Assembly (NCBI GenBank): GCA_047947185.1
Contig: CP170502.1
Span: 124,001 to 188,000, forward strand
Source of the DNA: JANQJA01 sp047947185
Lineage (GTDB): Bacteria; Pseudomonadota; Gammaproteobacteria; Pseudomonadales; Azotimanducaceae
Length of the DNA stretch: 64,000 bases
Direction: 5' to 3'
A model generated the notes under the pieces. It saw only the letters and a program-made list of their open reading frames with translations, was not told where the DNA came from and searched no databases. Position 1 is the first letter of the stretch. Every line of letters starts with the position of its first letter. This document shows positions 41,854 through 50,657 of the stretch, piece by piece. Made by a program: the position numbers and the translations under genes.

Positions 41854-43110
41854 TTGACCACCAATCTTGAATATCTCGAACAGAACGATCCGCAGGTTTT
41901 TGCCGCGCTGAAAGGCGAGGAAGAGCGGCAGCGAACCGGCATCGAACTTATCCCCTCGGAAAACTATACGTTTCCCGAGGTGCTGGCCACACTCGGCAGC
42001 GTGTTCACCAATAAATACTCCGAGGGTTACCCCGGGCGCCGCTATTATGGTGGCCAGGAATTTACCGACCAGATCGAGAATCTGGCGCGGGACCGGGCCA
42101 AGGTGGTTTTCCGGTGTGAGCACGCCAACGTGCAGCCCCTCTCCGGGTCTGCCATGAACCAGGCGGTTTACCTGGGCCTGCTGGAACCCGGCGACACCAT
42201 TCTCGCCATGGACCTGTCCCACGGCGGGCACCTGACCCATGGTGCACCGGTATCCCATATGGGCAAGCTGTTTAATTTTTTGCGCTACGTTACCAATCCG
42301 GTTGATGGTGCAATCGATTATGACAAGGTGCGGGCCGATGCCATTGCGCACAAGCCCAAGATGATTCTCACGGGATACACCTCTTATCCGCGGGAAATGG
42401 ACTACGAGAAGTTCAAGGCAATCGCTGATGAAGTGGGTGCCATTACCATGTGTGATGCCTCCCATTTTGGCGGCCTGGTCGCTGGTGGCGCGATGAAAAA
42501 TCCCTTCGATTATGATTTTGATATCGTCACGACGACAACCCACAAGAGCCTGCGGGGTCCGCGGGGCGGTATGGTGCTGTGCAAGAAGGCGTTTGCGTCA
42601 AAAATCGACAAATCCGTGTTTCCTGGCCTGCAGGGTGGTCCGCACATGAATGCCATTGCGGCCATTGCAGTCACGTTGCTGAAAGCGCAGCAGGACGACT
42701 TCAAGGCGTATGCACACCAGGTGCTGGTCAATTCAAAGACGCTTGCCGCTACCCTGATGGAACGCCAGGGCAGGCTGGTTACCGGTGGCACTGATAATCA
42801 CATGATGGTGTTAAACACCGTGGAAAGCTATGGGATTGACGGCCGGGTGGCCGAAGAAGTCCTGGATGAGGCTGCCATCACGACCAACAAGCAGATTATC
42901 CCGGATGACCCCAATCCGCCGCTACGGCCGAGCGGTATCCGCATTGGCACACCGGCAGCAACCACGCGTGGCATGAAAGAAGATGACATGCGCACCCTGG
43001 GCAACTGGATTGCCGACTGCCTGTCGAGTCCCACCGACGCAAACCTGCTGGCGGAAACCCGGGACAAGGTCGAGAAGTTCTGTCGGGCGTTTCCGGTACC
43101 GGGCATCTGA
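41854..43110 (+). CDS. glyA: Serine hydroxymethyltransferase
   Basis: PLP enzyme converting serine and THF to glycine and 5,10-methylene-THF, the main one-carbon source. The 418 residues start at a TTG (41854) with GGGAG eight bases upstream. Core features are ELIPSENYTFPEVLATLGS, SEGYPGRRYYGG, CDASHFGGLVAGG, and the PLP lysine in TTTTHKSLRGPRGG near 232. The N-terminus and the ENYTF/SHMGKLFNF details differ from the standard gammaproteobacterial GlyA (MLKRDM opening), so this may be a second, divergent copy. It is preceded by a ZTP riboswitch that would raise expression when formyl-THF is short. Confidence 0.94.
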   Translation: MTTNLEYLEQNDPQVFAALKGEEERQRTGIELIPSENYTFPEVLATLGSVFTNKYSEGYPGRRYYGGQEFTDQIENLARDRAKVVFRCEHANVQPLSGSAMNQAVYLGLLEPGDTILAMDLSHGGHLTHGAPVSHMGKLFNFLRYVTNPVDGAIDYDKVRADAIAHKPKMILTGYTSYPREMDYEKFKAIADEVGAITMCDASHFGGLVAGGAMKNPFDYDFDIVTTTTHKSLRGPRGGMVLCKKAFASKIDKSVFPGLQGGPHMNAIAAIAVTLLKAQQDDFKAYAHQVLVNSKTLAATLMERQGRLVTGGTDNHMMVLNTVESYGIDGRVAEEVLDEAAITTNKQIIPDDPNPPLRPSGIRIGTPAATTRGMKEDDMRTLGNWIADCLSSPTDANLLAETRDKVEKFCRAFPVPGI

Positions 43111-43140
43111 ATACAATGCCCTGAGCAGGTGGAGCCGGCC

Positions 43141-43896
43141 TTGGACAAAATCATTGCGGTGTTGCGCCATGCGGATTATCACCAGCCAGCGGACGTACCC
43201 AGCGCACTTTTGCCTTATGCCCTGACGCCGGCCGGTGAGGCGCAGGCTGCCGCCGCGGCCGAATCGGTGCGAATCTTCTGTGCCGAACACAATCTGCGGC
43301 TGGCACCGGTGATTGATGCGTCCCGGCTGCGCCGCGCCTGGCAGACAGCACAGATTATGGCAACATGCCTGGCACCGTTGCTGGGGTACGCACCAACCGT
43401 TGCCGAATATGCTGAACTGGCCGAGCGCAGTGTGGGTGCGGCTGCCAATCTCACGGTGAGCGAGATCGAAGCCATCCTGCGGGATGACCCGCGCTATGGT
43501 GCACCGCCACCCGGCTGGAAATCCGATGCCTTCTACCGATTGCCACTGGTCGGCGCCGAGTCGCTGATGGAGGCTGGTGCCCGGGTAGCCGGCCACCTTA
43601 CCCAGGCACTCAGGCAATGTCGGCCAGGTGAACTGAAGATTGTGGTGGGGCACGGCGCGTCAATTCGCCATGCAGCAGTCCACCTCGGCATTCTGCCTCT
43701 CGCTGGCGTGACCGGCGTTTCCATGTTCCACGCCCGGCCCGTTTACCTGACCTGCCGGGGACATCAGTGGTGGCACCTGGCCGGCGACTGGAAAATGCGC
43801 GATGGGCACAAAGGGGCGGCTGAGAAGTCAGGCGAGGAAACCCGTGGAGCGAGTGATGAATATGGCGCTCCCCGGTTACCAGACGGGGACGACTGA
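43141..43896 (+). CDS. Histidine-phosphatase (SixA-like) in GAK-type cluster
   Basis: 251 residues from a TTG at 43141 with AGGTGGAG ideally spaced. A GTG at 43129 is the alternative. It is a branch-1 histidine phosphatase: VLRHADYHQP at the N-terminus (nucleophile His in RHA), DASRLRRAWQTAQIM in the middle, and the second histidine in VVGHGASIRHAAV near 175. The His-phosphatase core is followed by a hydrophilic tail of about 35 residues. SixA removes phosphate from phosphohistidine, and this relative could dephosphorylate a protein or small molecule. Its stop shares a base with the next start (TGATG), so it is coupled to the HprK-related kinase. Confidence 0.85.
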   Translation: MDKIIAVLRHADYHQPADVPSALLPYALTPAGEAQAAAAAESVRIFCAEHNLRLAPVIDASRLRRAWQTAQIMATCLAPLLGYAPTVAEYAELAERSVGAAANLTVSEIEAILRDDPRYGAPPPGWKSDAFYRLPLVGAESLMEAGARVAGHLTQALRQCRPGELKIVVGHGASIRHAAVHLGILPLAGVTGVSMFHARPVYLTCRGHQWWHLAGDWKMRDGHKGAAEKSGEETRGASDEYGAPRLPDGDD

Positions 43897-44978
43897 TGAC
43901 AGATGAGGTTGCCGCCTGGTTCAGGCATCAGGCAGCGGATTGTGAGTGGGTGTCGAACTTAAACTTTGATGGCTGGTCCCTGTCGGTGCGAACCAATTCA
44001 GCGGCACTCAAGCGGGAACTGGACGGGTACTACCGTCACTTCCTGTCTGCTGCAGCACCGGGGCACACCGTTTTTGCTGTGCAGGCGCCGGTGCCGGTAA
44101 TGGCCCTTGACTGGGTGGTCAATGCGCCGGGTTATGGCAAGAAAAAGGTGAAGGAGCAGGTGGGCAGGCTAACGGGCGGGCATGTGGTCAGGAAAATCCA
44201 GACCGGCGTCCATCTTGCCTACCTGGGTGGTGATCGCATTTGCGCGGGCCCGTTGCTGGAGAACCCCAGCCAGGTCATCAATTTTATCAACAATGTATAC
44301 CTGGATAGCCTGTTACAGCAGGATGGCCAGTTGTTTCACGCGGCGGGTGTGTGTATTGACGACCATGGCGTTGGTCTCGCGGGCCTCTCGGGTCGTGGCA
44401 AGTCGACGCTTGCCCTGCATTTGCTTGAACTGGGTATGAATCTCGTCTCCAACGACCGTCTGGTCGTGTGCAGTTCGGTGACGGGCCTGCGCATGCGCGG
44501 GATCCCCAAGTATCCCCGGATAAACCCCGGCACCATCATCAACCAGGCGGGGCTCCTGCCGCTTGCCCGGGCGGATGACATTGCTCGCTGGCGTGCTATG
44601 CCCGCGCCAGCACTCTGGCAGCTGGAAGAAAAATATGATGCGCCGGTGGAGGACTGTTTCCCCGGCTGTGAGTTTCTCCTGTCAGCAAATCTCGAGATAT
44701 TTGTACTGCTGGACTGGCGTCCGGAGATTCTGGCACCATTCCAACTGGAAGCAGTCTCGATTGAACAGGTCATCGACCTGCTGCCTGCCGCGATGAAGGC
44801 GCCCGGTGTACTTCTGCCCACGGCTGCAGATCGGATCGGGGAGCTTAACCCTGAGGATTACAGGGACTTGCTGGCACAAACCCGCCTCTACCGGTTGCAT
44901 GGGGGGGTGGATTTCCGGGGGGCAGCCAGTGCACTCTGGTCCCTGGTTGCCGGCCAGCGGGGGCTCGCCGGCGAATGA
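43896..44978 (+). CDS. HprK-related kinase B (GAK system)
   Basis: 360 residues. The C-terminal half contains a P-loop GLSGRGKSTLALHLLELG (about 163-180), then LVSNDRLVV in the position of the Walker B/Asp of HPr kinase. It continues with GIPKYPRINPGTI, the HprK-like fold. The N-terminal half (to about 120) is family-specific: WVVNAPGYGKKKVKEQVGRL and HLAYLGGDRICAGPLLENPSQV. HPr kinase/phosphorylase phosphorylates a serine on a small carrier protein. Members of this related family have no proven substrate and co-occur with an ATP-grasp enzyme and an amphi-Trp protein, both found downstream here. Confidence 0.85.
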   Translation: MTDEVAAWFRHQAADCEWVSNLNFDGWSLSVRTNSAALKRELDGYYRHFLSAAAPGHTVFAVQAPVPVMALDWVVNAPGYGKKKVKEQVGRLTGGHVVRKIQTGVHLAYLGGDRICAGPLLENPSQVINFINNVYLDSLLQQDGQLFHAAGVCIDDHGVGLAGLSGRGKSTLALHLLELGMNLVSNDRLVVCSSVTGLRMRGIPKYPRINPGTIINQAGLLPLARADDIARWRAMPAPALWQLEEKYDAPVEDCFPGCEFLLSANLEIFVLLDWRPEILAPFQLEAVSIEQVIDLLPAAMKAPGVLLPTAADRIGELNPEDYRDLLAQTRLYRLHGGVDFRGAASALWSLVAGQRGLAGE

Positions 44979-45033
44979 CAGCAAAAAAGTAAAACAATTC
45001 AAATTATTTTTACCGGTTCTTTACATATTTCCC

Positions 45034-45039
45034 TATAAT
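45034..45039 (+). promoter_or_regulatory. -10 element for the TonB-dependent receptor
   Basis: A perfect TATAAT with the GC discriminator GGCGCCC, 65 bases before the receptor start. The -35 is unclear (TTTACC at 45009-45014 would need a 19-bp spacer). The AT-rich stretch just upstream could be an activator or iron-regulator site, but no Fur box was recognised. Confidence 0.6.
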
Positions 45040-45104
45040 GGCGCCCGCTGTCACCGATAAATCCGACCGGAATTTGTCGCTCAAAAACCTCAAAAGGAGT
45101 TTCA

Positions 45105-48100
45105 ATGAAGATAGGCAATCTTTCGCAGCGTTTCCTGACGTTTGCGACCCTGCTTGTATTGGCATTCAGTGTCAGTGCAAATACAACGTCATCCATCCGC
45201 GGCAAGGTTGTCACTGGCAACGGGGCTTCGGTTGCTGGCGCCAGCGTCCTGGTCGAAGACCAGCGGACAGGATCTTCACGCACCTATACAACCAACAGCG
45301 TGGGTACCTTCCTGGCATCCAACCTGCCGGTTGGTGGGCCTTACAAGATCACGGTAAATGGTAATCAGACCGTTACGGTTGACTCCATCGCACTGGGGGA
45401 TATCTACAACCTGACCATCACCACCGGTGGCAGTGCCCCGATGGAAGAAGTGGTTGTCTATGGCGAGAGCAACCAGTTTGTTGATGTCGCCGCCGGGCCA
45501 TCAGCCAGTTTCAGCGAAGCTGACCTGCGTGATGCGCCGGCGTTCAACCGGGATATTGCCGAAGTGTTCACTATTGACCCAAGGGTAAACCTGGACAACG
45601 AGGATGACGGTTTTGCCATCAACTGTGGCGGTAAACATCCACGTTTCAACAGCGTGACCCTGGACGGTGTTGGCCTGAACGACCTGTTTGGACTGAATGA
45701 AAACGGCTATTCCACCGCGGTGGGTATGCCATTCCCCTACGATGCGGTCCAGCAGGTTTCGGTTGAACTGGCACCCTTTGACGTGACCTATGGCGGCTTC
45801 TCGGCCTGTAACATCAACTCGGTCACAAAAAGTGGTTCCAACGAGTTTGACGGCAACTTCTTTTATGAATACACCAGTGACAGCCTGCGTGGTGACCAGA
45901 CAGGTAATACAACCATTACGTCGCCAGCCTACACCCAGGATAAGTTCGGGTTTTCCATCGGCGGCCCGATCCTCAAGGACAAGCTGTTTTTCTTTGGCGC
46001 CTATGAAGAATCCGAGCGTCCCCGTTTCCTCGCGCGTGGTCCGGCGGGTTCCGGTATTGGTGAAGAGCGCCCCTGGATGAGCCAGGCGCTGTTTGATCGT
46101 ATCGAAAACATTGCCAGGACCGTCTACAACTACGATACGGGTGGTGCACCGGGTGATGGTACCCAGGACGAGAAGAAGTACATGGTCCGACTGGACTGGT
46201 ACATCAACGATAACCATTCCCTGGCGGCCATCTACAACTACTACGATGGTGCTCAGTTGCGGGATTCGGACGGCGACAGCAGCGAGTTCGAGTTCGCCAA
46301 TCACTTCTATACCAAGGGTGCAGAGCAGACCACCACAACCCTGAAGCTGGATTCCCAGTGGACGGATGCACTGTCAACCACCGTGTTCTACAGTGCCAAC
46401 GAAATGATCGACTCCCAGATCACCGTGGGCCCCAAGGACTTTGGCGATCACCAGATCGACACGCCTGATGGCAACACCATTTACCTGGGTGCTGATGACT
46501 CCCGCCAGGCCAATGCACTGAACTGGACAGCTGACTACTTCCGGGTGACCGCAGAATACCTGTGGAACGACCACGTGATCACTGCCGGCTTTGAAATTGT
46601 TGACCTGGAGGTCTTCAACCAGTTTGTCCAGCACTCCAATGGTGGAGAGTGGGACTACTACGGCGTCACCAACCGCAACGGTGATGGCCTGTCTGATCCC
46701 GCTTACTGTGCCGGTTTGACAGCCCAGGGTCGTTTCGACGATACGGCCTGTGACCTGACGGGTGTTGACCAGTTTGAACTGGGTCGGCCGAGCCGCATCT
46801 ACTACGGTAGCGGTGGTGGCACCAACAATGCGGCAGACGCGGCGGCAAACTACACCTTTGCCACCAACTCGGTCTTTGTGCAGGATGAGATCTATTTTGC
46901 AGCCTCCAACCTGACGATTGTTGCCGGCCTTCGTTATGACTGGATCACCCAGGATGATCGGCCGACCTTTAACCAGGCATTTACCACAGCCAATGGCGTC
47001 CGTAACGATGCGAACCTCGACGGTATTGACATCCTCATGCCCCGGCTCGGCTTTACCTGGGATGTGGCCAATGACCTGTCTGTTCGTGGTGGTATTGGCC
47101 TCTATTCAGGTGGTAACCCCAACGTATGGATCTCCAATGCCTGGAGTAATGACGGCGTGACCAACGTCCAGGTCCAGTACCGTGATAGCAGGGCGTTGAC
47201 CTCGCTGCTGAGTGGTACGGTGCCGCTGAGCCGCCAGGGTCGGATTGGTTATGATGTACCCCAGTCACTGGTTGACCAGGTAGCGGCTACCACTGCGGCC
47301 TCCGCGTCCAACAGTTTCCTGGTACTGCTTGACCCCAATTACAAGCAGCCGTCTGAGCTGAAAATAGCCCTGGGTGCCACCTACGATTTGCCATTCTGGG
47401 ATATCCAGATGGATGTGGACTACCTGCACTCGCAGGAACGGGACCCGGCCATCTACGTGGACCTGTCCCAGACAATCACGGGCACGACAGCCGCGGGCCA
47501 GCCCATCTACAGTTACACAACGGGCCGTGACAACTTCATGCTGACCAATGCCAACGACGAGGGTTCGTCTGATCTCTTTTCGCTGGTCTTTAACAAGTCG
47601 TTCGACTGGGGCCTGGATCTGACATTTGGTTATGCCTACACCGACGCGGAAGACGTCAACCCCATGCTGTCGGCAACCGCGGGATCAAACTTTGATAACC
47701 TGGCGACCAACGATATCAACAATCCGGTGGCAGGTACCTCCAACTACGTTGTGCCCCACCGCTTTACGTTTGTGGCGCGCTACGCGACCGAACTGTTTGC
47801 GGGCCTGACAACCCGTGTTGCAGTTTATGCCTATTCGCAGGAAGGTCAGCCACAGAGTTATGCCATGGGTTCGGGTGATCTTGAGGGGGACGGCTTCTTC
47901 GGTCGCCACCTGCTCTACGTACCAACCGGCCCAAGCGACCCCAATGTGGTGTTTGAACCGAGTTTTGACCAGACCGCATTTTTTGACTGGGTTGCCAGGG
48001 AAGGGCTGGGTGCCGGGTTCCAGGCCCGTAACAACACCCATGCCAAGTGGAGCCGTCGGATTGACCTGCGGCTTGACCAGGAACTGCCGACGTTTGTCGA

Positions 48101-48329
48101 CGGCACCAGTGGCCATTTGTTTGTACGACTGTACAACCTGGGTAACCTGCTGAACGATGACTGGGGAGTGGTTAATGATTCCCAGTTCTTCACGCCGCAG
48201 GTTGTCAATTCTTCGGTGAACGGCAGTGGTCAGTACGTCTTTGAGCGCTTTACCGAACGGAGCGTCAACGACGTGATCGAATCACGCTCCTTGTGGGAAG
48301 TCCGCCTGGGTCTTGAATTCCGTTTCTAG
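45105..48329 (+). CDS. TonB-dependent outer-membrane receptor with N-terminal carboxypeptidase-like domain
   Basis: 1074-residue porin-like receptor. A signal peptide (QRFLTFATLLVLAFSVSA, cleavage near 25) precedes a carboxypeptidase-regulatory-like beta-sandwich (SSIRGKVVTGNGASVAGAS, about 28-105). A TonB-box-like segment MEEVVVYGE and a plug domain follow (RDAPAFNRDIAEVFTIDPRV). The rest is a long beta barrel ending EVRLGLEFRF, the C-terminal Phe expected for BAM-mediated insertion. The N-terminal domain type occurs in OmpA-like/SusC-like receptors for glycans or peptides, but the ligand is unknown. AAAGGAG precedes the ATG. It interrupts the kinase cluster and has its own promoter and terminators. 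Confidence 0.9.
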   Translation: MKIGNLSQRFLTFATLLVLAFSVSANTTSSIRGKVVTGNGASVAGASVLVEDQRTGSSRTYTTNSVGTFLASNLPVGGPYKITVNGNQTVTVDSIALGDIYNLTITTGGSAPMEEVVVYGESNQFVDVAAGPSASFSEADLRDAPAFNRDIAEVFTIDPRVNLDNEDDGFAINCGGKHPRFNSVTLDGVGLNDLFGLNENGYSTAVGMPFPYDAVQQVSVELAPFDVTYGGFSACNINSVTKSGSNEFDGNFFYEYTSDSLRGDQTGNTTITSPAYTQDKFGFSIGGPILKDKLFFFGAYEESERPRFLARGPAGSGIGEERPWMSQALFDRIENIARTVYNYDTGGAPGDGTQDEKKYMVRLDWYINDNHSLAAIYNYYDGAQLRDSDGDSSEFEFANHFYTKGAEQTTTTLKLDSQWTDALSTTVFYSANEMIDSQITVGPKDFGDHQIDTPDGNTIYLGADDSRQANALNWTADYFRVTAEYLWNDHVITAGFEIVDLEVFNQFVQHSNGGEWDYYGVTNRNGDGLSDPAYCAGLTAQGRFDDTACDLTGVDQFELGRPSRIYYGSGGGTNNAADAAANYTFATNSVFVQDEIYFAASNLTIVAGLRYDWITQDDRPTFNQAFTTANGVRNDANLDGIDILMPRLGFTWDVANDLSVRGGIGLYSGGNPNVWISNAWSNDGVTNVQVQYRDSRALTSLLSGTVPLSRQGRIGYDVPQSLVDQVAATTAASASNSFLVLLDPNYKQPSELKIALGATYDLPFWDIQMDVDYLHSQERDPAIYVDLSQTITGTTAAGQPIYSYTTGRDNFMLTNANDEGSSDLFSLVFNKSFDWGLDLTFGYAYTDAEDVNPMLSATAGSNFDNLATNDINNPVAGTSNYVVPHRFTFVARYATELFAGLTTRVAVYAYSQEGQPQSYAMGSGDLEGDGFFGRHLLYVPTGPSDPNVVFEPSFDQTAFFDWVAREGLGAGFQARNNTHAKWSRRIDLRLDQELPTFVDGTSGHLFVRLYNLGNLLNDDWGVVNDSQFFTPQVVNSSVNGSGQYVFERFTERSVNDVIESRSLWEVRLGLEFRF

Positions 48330-48377
48330 TCGGGCGTTGTAATGACGCAGAAGCAAAAGATGGAAGGAAAGTAGTAT

Positions 48378-48404
48378 GAAAAAGGGAGCAAAGCTCCCTT
48401 TTTC
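48378..48404 (+). terminator. Terminator 1 after the TonB receptor
   Basis: GAAAAAGGGAGC, AAA loop, GCTCCCTTTTTC: a perfect 12-bp stem flanked by A and T runs, so it can act on either strand. The same sequence with one change recurs at 48460-48486. Confidence 0.88.
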
Positions 48405-48459
48405 TTTGGTAAGAAGCGAAACGGACAAGCAGCATGAAAAAGGGAGGGAAAACTCGTGT

Positions 48460-48486
48460 GAAAAACGGAGCAAAGCTCCCTTTTTC
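48460..48486 (+). terminator. Terminator 2, near-copy of terminator 1
   Basis: GAAAAACGGAGC, AAA, GCTCCCTTTTTC, with one C-C mismatch in the stem. TTTCTTTGGT follows both copies. A third, partial copy (ATGAAAAAGGGAG) lies between them at about 48434-48446, so this block arose by local duplication. Confidence 0.8.
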
Positions 48487-48543
48487 TTTGGTGTAGAATG
48501 TAGCAGTCAGTGACGCGCCTGGTTCGCAGGGTGTTCAGGAACT

Positions 48544-49878
48544 ATGGGTGGAACCACAACAGTGCAATATCGTGGCCTTGAATGGTTCAATTGCAGGTTG
48601 CCTGTCAAGGCAGAATCCTGGCCCCGGCGGCGCAATTTAAGGATTGGCCCCGACAATGATCAGGACGACCATGCGCCGGAGCTTGTCCAGACCTATGCTC
48701 GGGGAAAGATGTGGCTCTGGAGTGGTCGCCGCATCTATTTTGTCAGTGACATTCATGCGGATGCCGACGCTTTTTTCCTCTCCCTGGTGGCATCCGGTGG
48801 GATCGCCAAGACCGGGCCGGCGGATGCGGATTTTGAACTGACGCCCGAGGGACGCAATGCGCTCTTCATTATTGGTGGCGACTGTTTTGACAAGGGGCCG
48901 CTCAACCTGCGATTGCTTGATGCCATCCAGCACCTGTATGACAAGGGAGCGGAGGTAGAACTGCTTGCCGGCAATCATGACATCCGGACCTACCTGGGTA
49001 TTTTCTACGCGGAGAACAAGGAGACCCTGCTGGATCACCTGTTTGTCCGGATGGGGCGAAAAACCGTTCCCCTGTTGAAAGAAATATATGATGCGTTCAT
49101 CCGGGGGGCCAATGAACAGCTCAGTTTTGATGCCACTGACGCCTCACTACACGCGATGTTATTCCCGGATGAATCCTGGTATGCCGATTTCCCGGTTGCC
49201 GCTGCCGCTTTGATTCCGGCCGAAAAACTTGAAAAAGAGGTTCAGCGTATCCGCGAGAAGTCGCTGGAATTTGAGGCGCGCGCAGCGGAGTTTGGATTGA
49301 CCCTGGCCCAGGTCCACGCTGCTGTACAGAAATTCCGCGAGCTCTTTTTTGAACCGAAGGGGCGCTATCACTGGTTTTTTGATCGCATGAAACTCGCCTG
49401 TCAGCAGGGCAGTTACCTGTTTGTCCATGCCGGTGTTGATGACACGGCAGCACTGGCGATTCGCGACCGGGGTGTGGCACACCTGAACGAGGAGTTCCGG
49501 CGAATGTTGCAGGAAGACCCATTTGCGCTGTATCACGGCGTGCTGGGCAACATGTTCCGCACGAAATACCGCGATATCGATTATCCACTCACACCCGCGG
49601 GCGTAGAGGCGCTGCACAGCGCGGCCATTTACGCCATAGTGCATGGCCATCGGAACCTCTGCCAGGGGCAGCGAATGGTTGTCCGGGCTGGCATGCTCAA
49701 CTTTGAGTGTGATGCCTCGGTGGATTGCAACACGCGGGTGATTGAGGACCTGCATGGCCCAGGTGGGGCATCAGTCGTGTTCTCGGAAACCGGGCGGGTT
49801 CAGGCGATCAGTACGGACTACCCGTTCGTCAAGTCTTTTCACCCTGGCGCAATAGCGGTTGCCGCCGAAAGGGGATGA
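48544..49878 (+). CDS. Metallophosphoesterase of the GAK-type cluster
   Basis: 444-residue protein with a calcineurin-like phosphoesterase domain. Metal-site motifs are FVSDIHADADA (Asp, His near 68-71), GGDCFDKGPLN near 115, LAGNHDIRTY near 142 and VHGHRNLCQG near 365. It is longer than typical serine/threonine protein phosphatases, with an insert of helices (PAEKLEKEVQRIREKSLEFE, near 225-260). The first 60 residues are basic and lack a signal peptide, indicating a cytoplasmic protein. It begins the second run of cluster genes after the twin terminators. Substrate unknown, possibly the product of the cluster's kinases. Confidence 0.82.
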   Translation: MGGTTTVQYRGLEWFNCRLPVKAESWPRRRNLRIGPDNDQDDHAPELVQTYARGKMWLWSGRRIYFVSDIHADADAFFLSLVASGGIAKTGPADADFELTPEGRNALFIIGGDCFDKGPLNLRLLDAIQHLYDKGAEVELLAGNHDIRTYLGIFYAENKETLLDHLFVRMGRKTVPLLKEIYDAFIRGANEQLSFDATDASLHAMLFPDESWYADFPVAAAALIPAEKLEKEVQRIREKSLEFEARAAEFGLTLAQVHAAVQKFRELFFEPKGRYHWFFDRMKLACQQGSYLFVHAGVDDTAALAIRDRGVAHLNEEFRRMLQEDPFALYHGVLGNMFRTKYRDIDYPLTPAGVEALHSAAIYAIVHGHRNLCQGQRMVVRAGMLNFECDASVDCNTRVIEDLHGPGGASVVFSETGRVQAISTDYPFVKSFHPGAIAVAAERG

Positions 49879-49970
49879 TTACAAACGCGGGTAGCACCGG
49901 GATCGGTCAAGTGTTAAAAATGGGCGGGCAATCAAACTGAACCTGCAGGGCACTATACGAGGAAAAACAG

Positions 49971-50618
49971 ATGTCAGGCAAAAAGGGCAAGTCAAAGTCA
50001 GCTTCAAAGAAGGCCGCACCGGTGACCAAAAAAGCGCCGGCCACCTTTGGCTATCAGAACAACGAGAATATTGATGCCGTATTCAATTATCTCGCTACCA
50101 TCAACAAGGGACTGAAGAACCGGCGTCTCACGCTGGGTAAAGACGGCAATATGATTGAAATGGTCATACCCGGAGAGGTTGAACTGTGTATCAAGGCGAA
50201 GTCCGGCAAGAAAAAGGCGCAACTTTCGATCGAGCTGAACTGGCGGGTGGTGGTTGACCCGGCAAAAGACGGCAAGGACAAGAAAGGCGCAGGCAAAACA
50301 TCAACAAAACAACCCGCCGACCGGCCGGGCCAACCTGACGCTAAGACAACCGAACCCGTCACAACGCCAAAGCCCCGGCCAAAGGCAGAGCCCAGGCCAA
50401 AAGCCCAACCCAAGCCAAAAGCTCAACCCAAGCCAAAAGCACAACCCAGGGCGAGAGCCCAAAGCAGGGCAAAGACGCCATCCGGCGTAAAATCGCCCGC
50501 CAAAACGGGTTCACGGTCAGCGGCAAAGACAGCCGCCGGTACCCCGAGATCAACCCGCGCAAAAGCGGCAGCAAAGTCGCCCACTGTACGAGGCGGTGGT
50601 CCAGAGAGTACAACCTAG
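49971..50618 (+). CDS. amphi-Trp domain protein with histone-like lysine/proline tail
   Basis: 215 residues preceded by GAGGAAAAACAG. After a Lys/Ser/Ala-rich start, the amphi-Trp segment (about 65-88) reads VELCIKAKSGKKKAQLSIEL followed by NW. It alternates polar and hydrophobic residues and ends in the defining tryptophan. An upstream part, NNENIDAVFNYLATINKGLK, looks helical. The C-terminal 110 residues are low-complexity Lys, Pro, Ala and Arg, with four 18-bp repeats (50379-50450) and a histone-H1-like ending. The domain is one of the named parts of the GAK constellation. The tail could bind nucleic acid or polyphosphate (inference). Confidence 0.82.
   Translation: MSGKKGKSKSASKKAAPVTKKAPATFGYQNNENIDAVFNYLATINKGLKNRRLTLGKDGNMIEMVIPGEVELCIKAKSGKKKAQLSIELNWRVVVDPAKDGKDKKGAGKTSTKQPADRPGQPDAKTTEPVTTPKPRPKAEPRPKAQPKPKAQPKPKAQPRARAQSRAKTPSGVKSPAKTGSRSAAKTAAGTPRSTRAKAAAKSPTVRGGGPESTT
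50379..50450 (+). repeat. Four 18-bp coding repeats in the amphi-Trp protein tail
   Basis: Units begin at 50379, 50397, 50415 and 50433 with the core CCAAAAGCnCAACCCAAG. They encode repeats of the type PKAQPK and keep the frame, so copy number can vary without disrupting the protein. Confidence 0.85.
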
Positions 50619-50657
50619 GGTGCCTCACCAGGAGGTGCCAACGACGGAAACTGTCTT

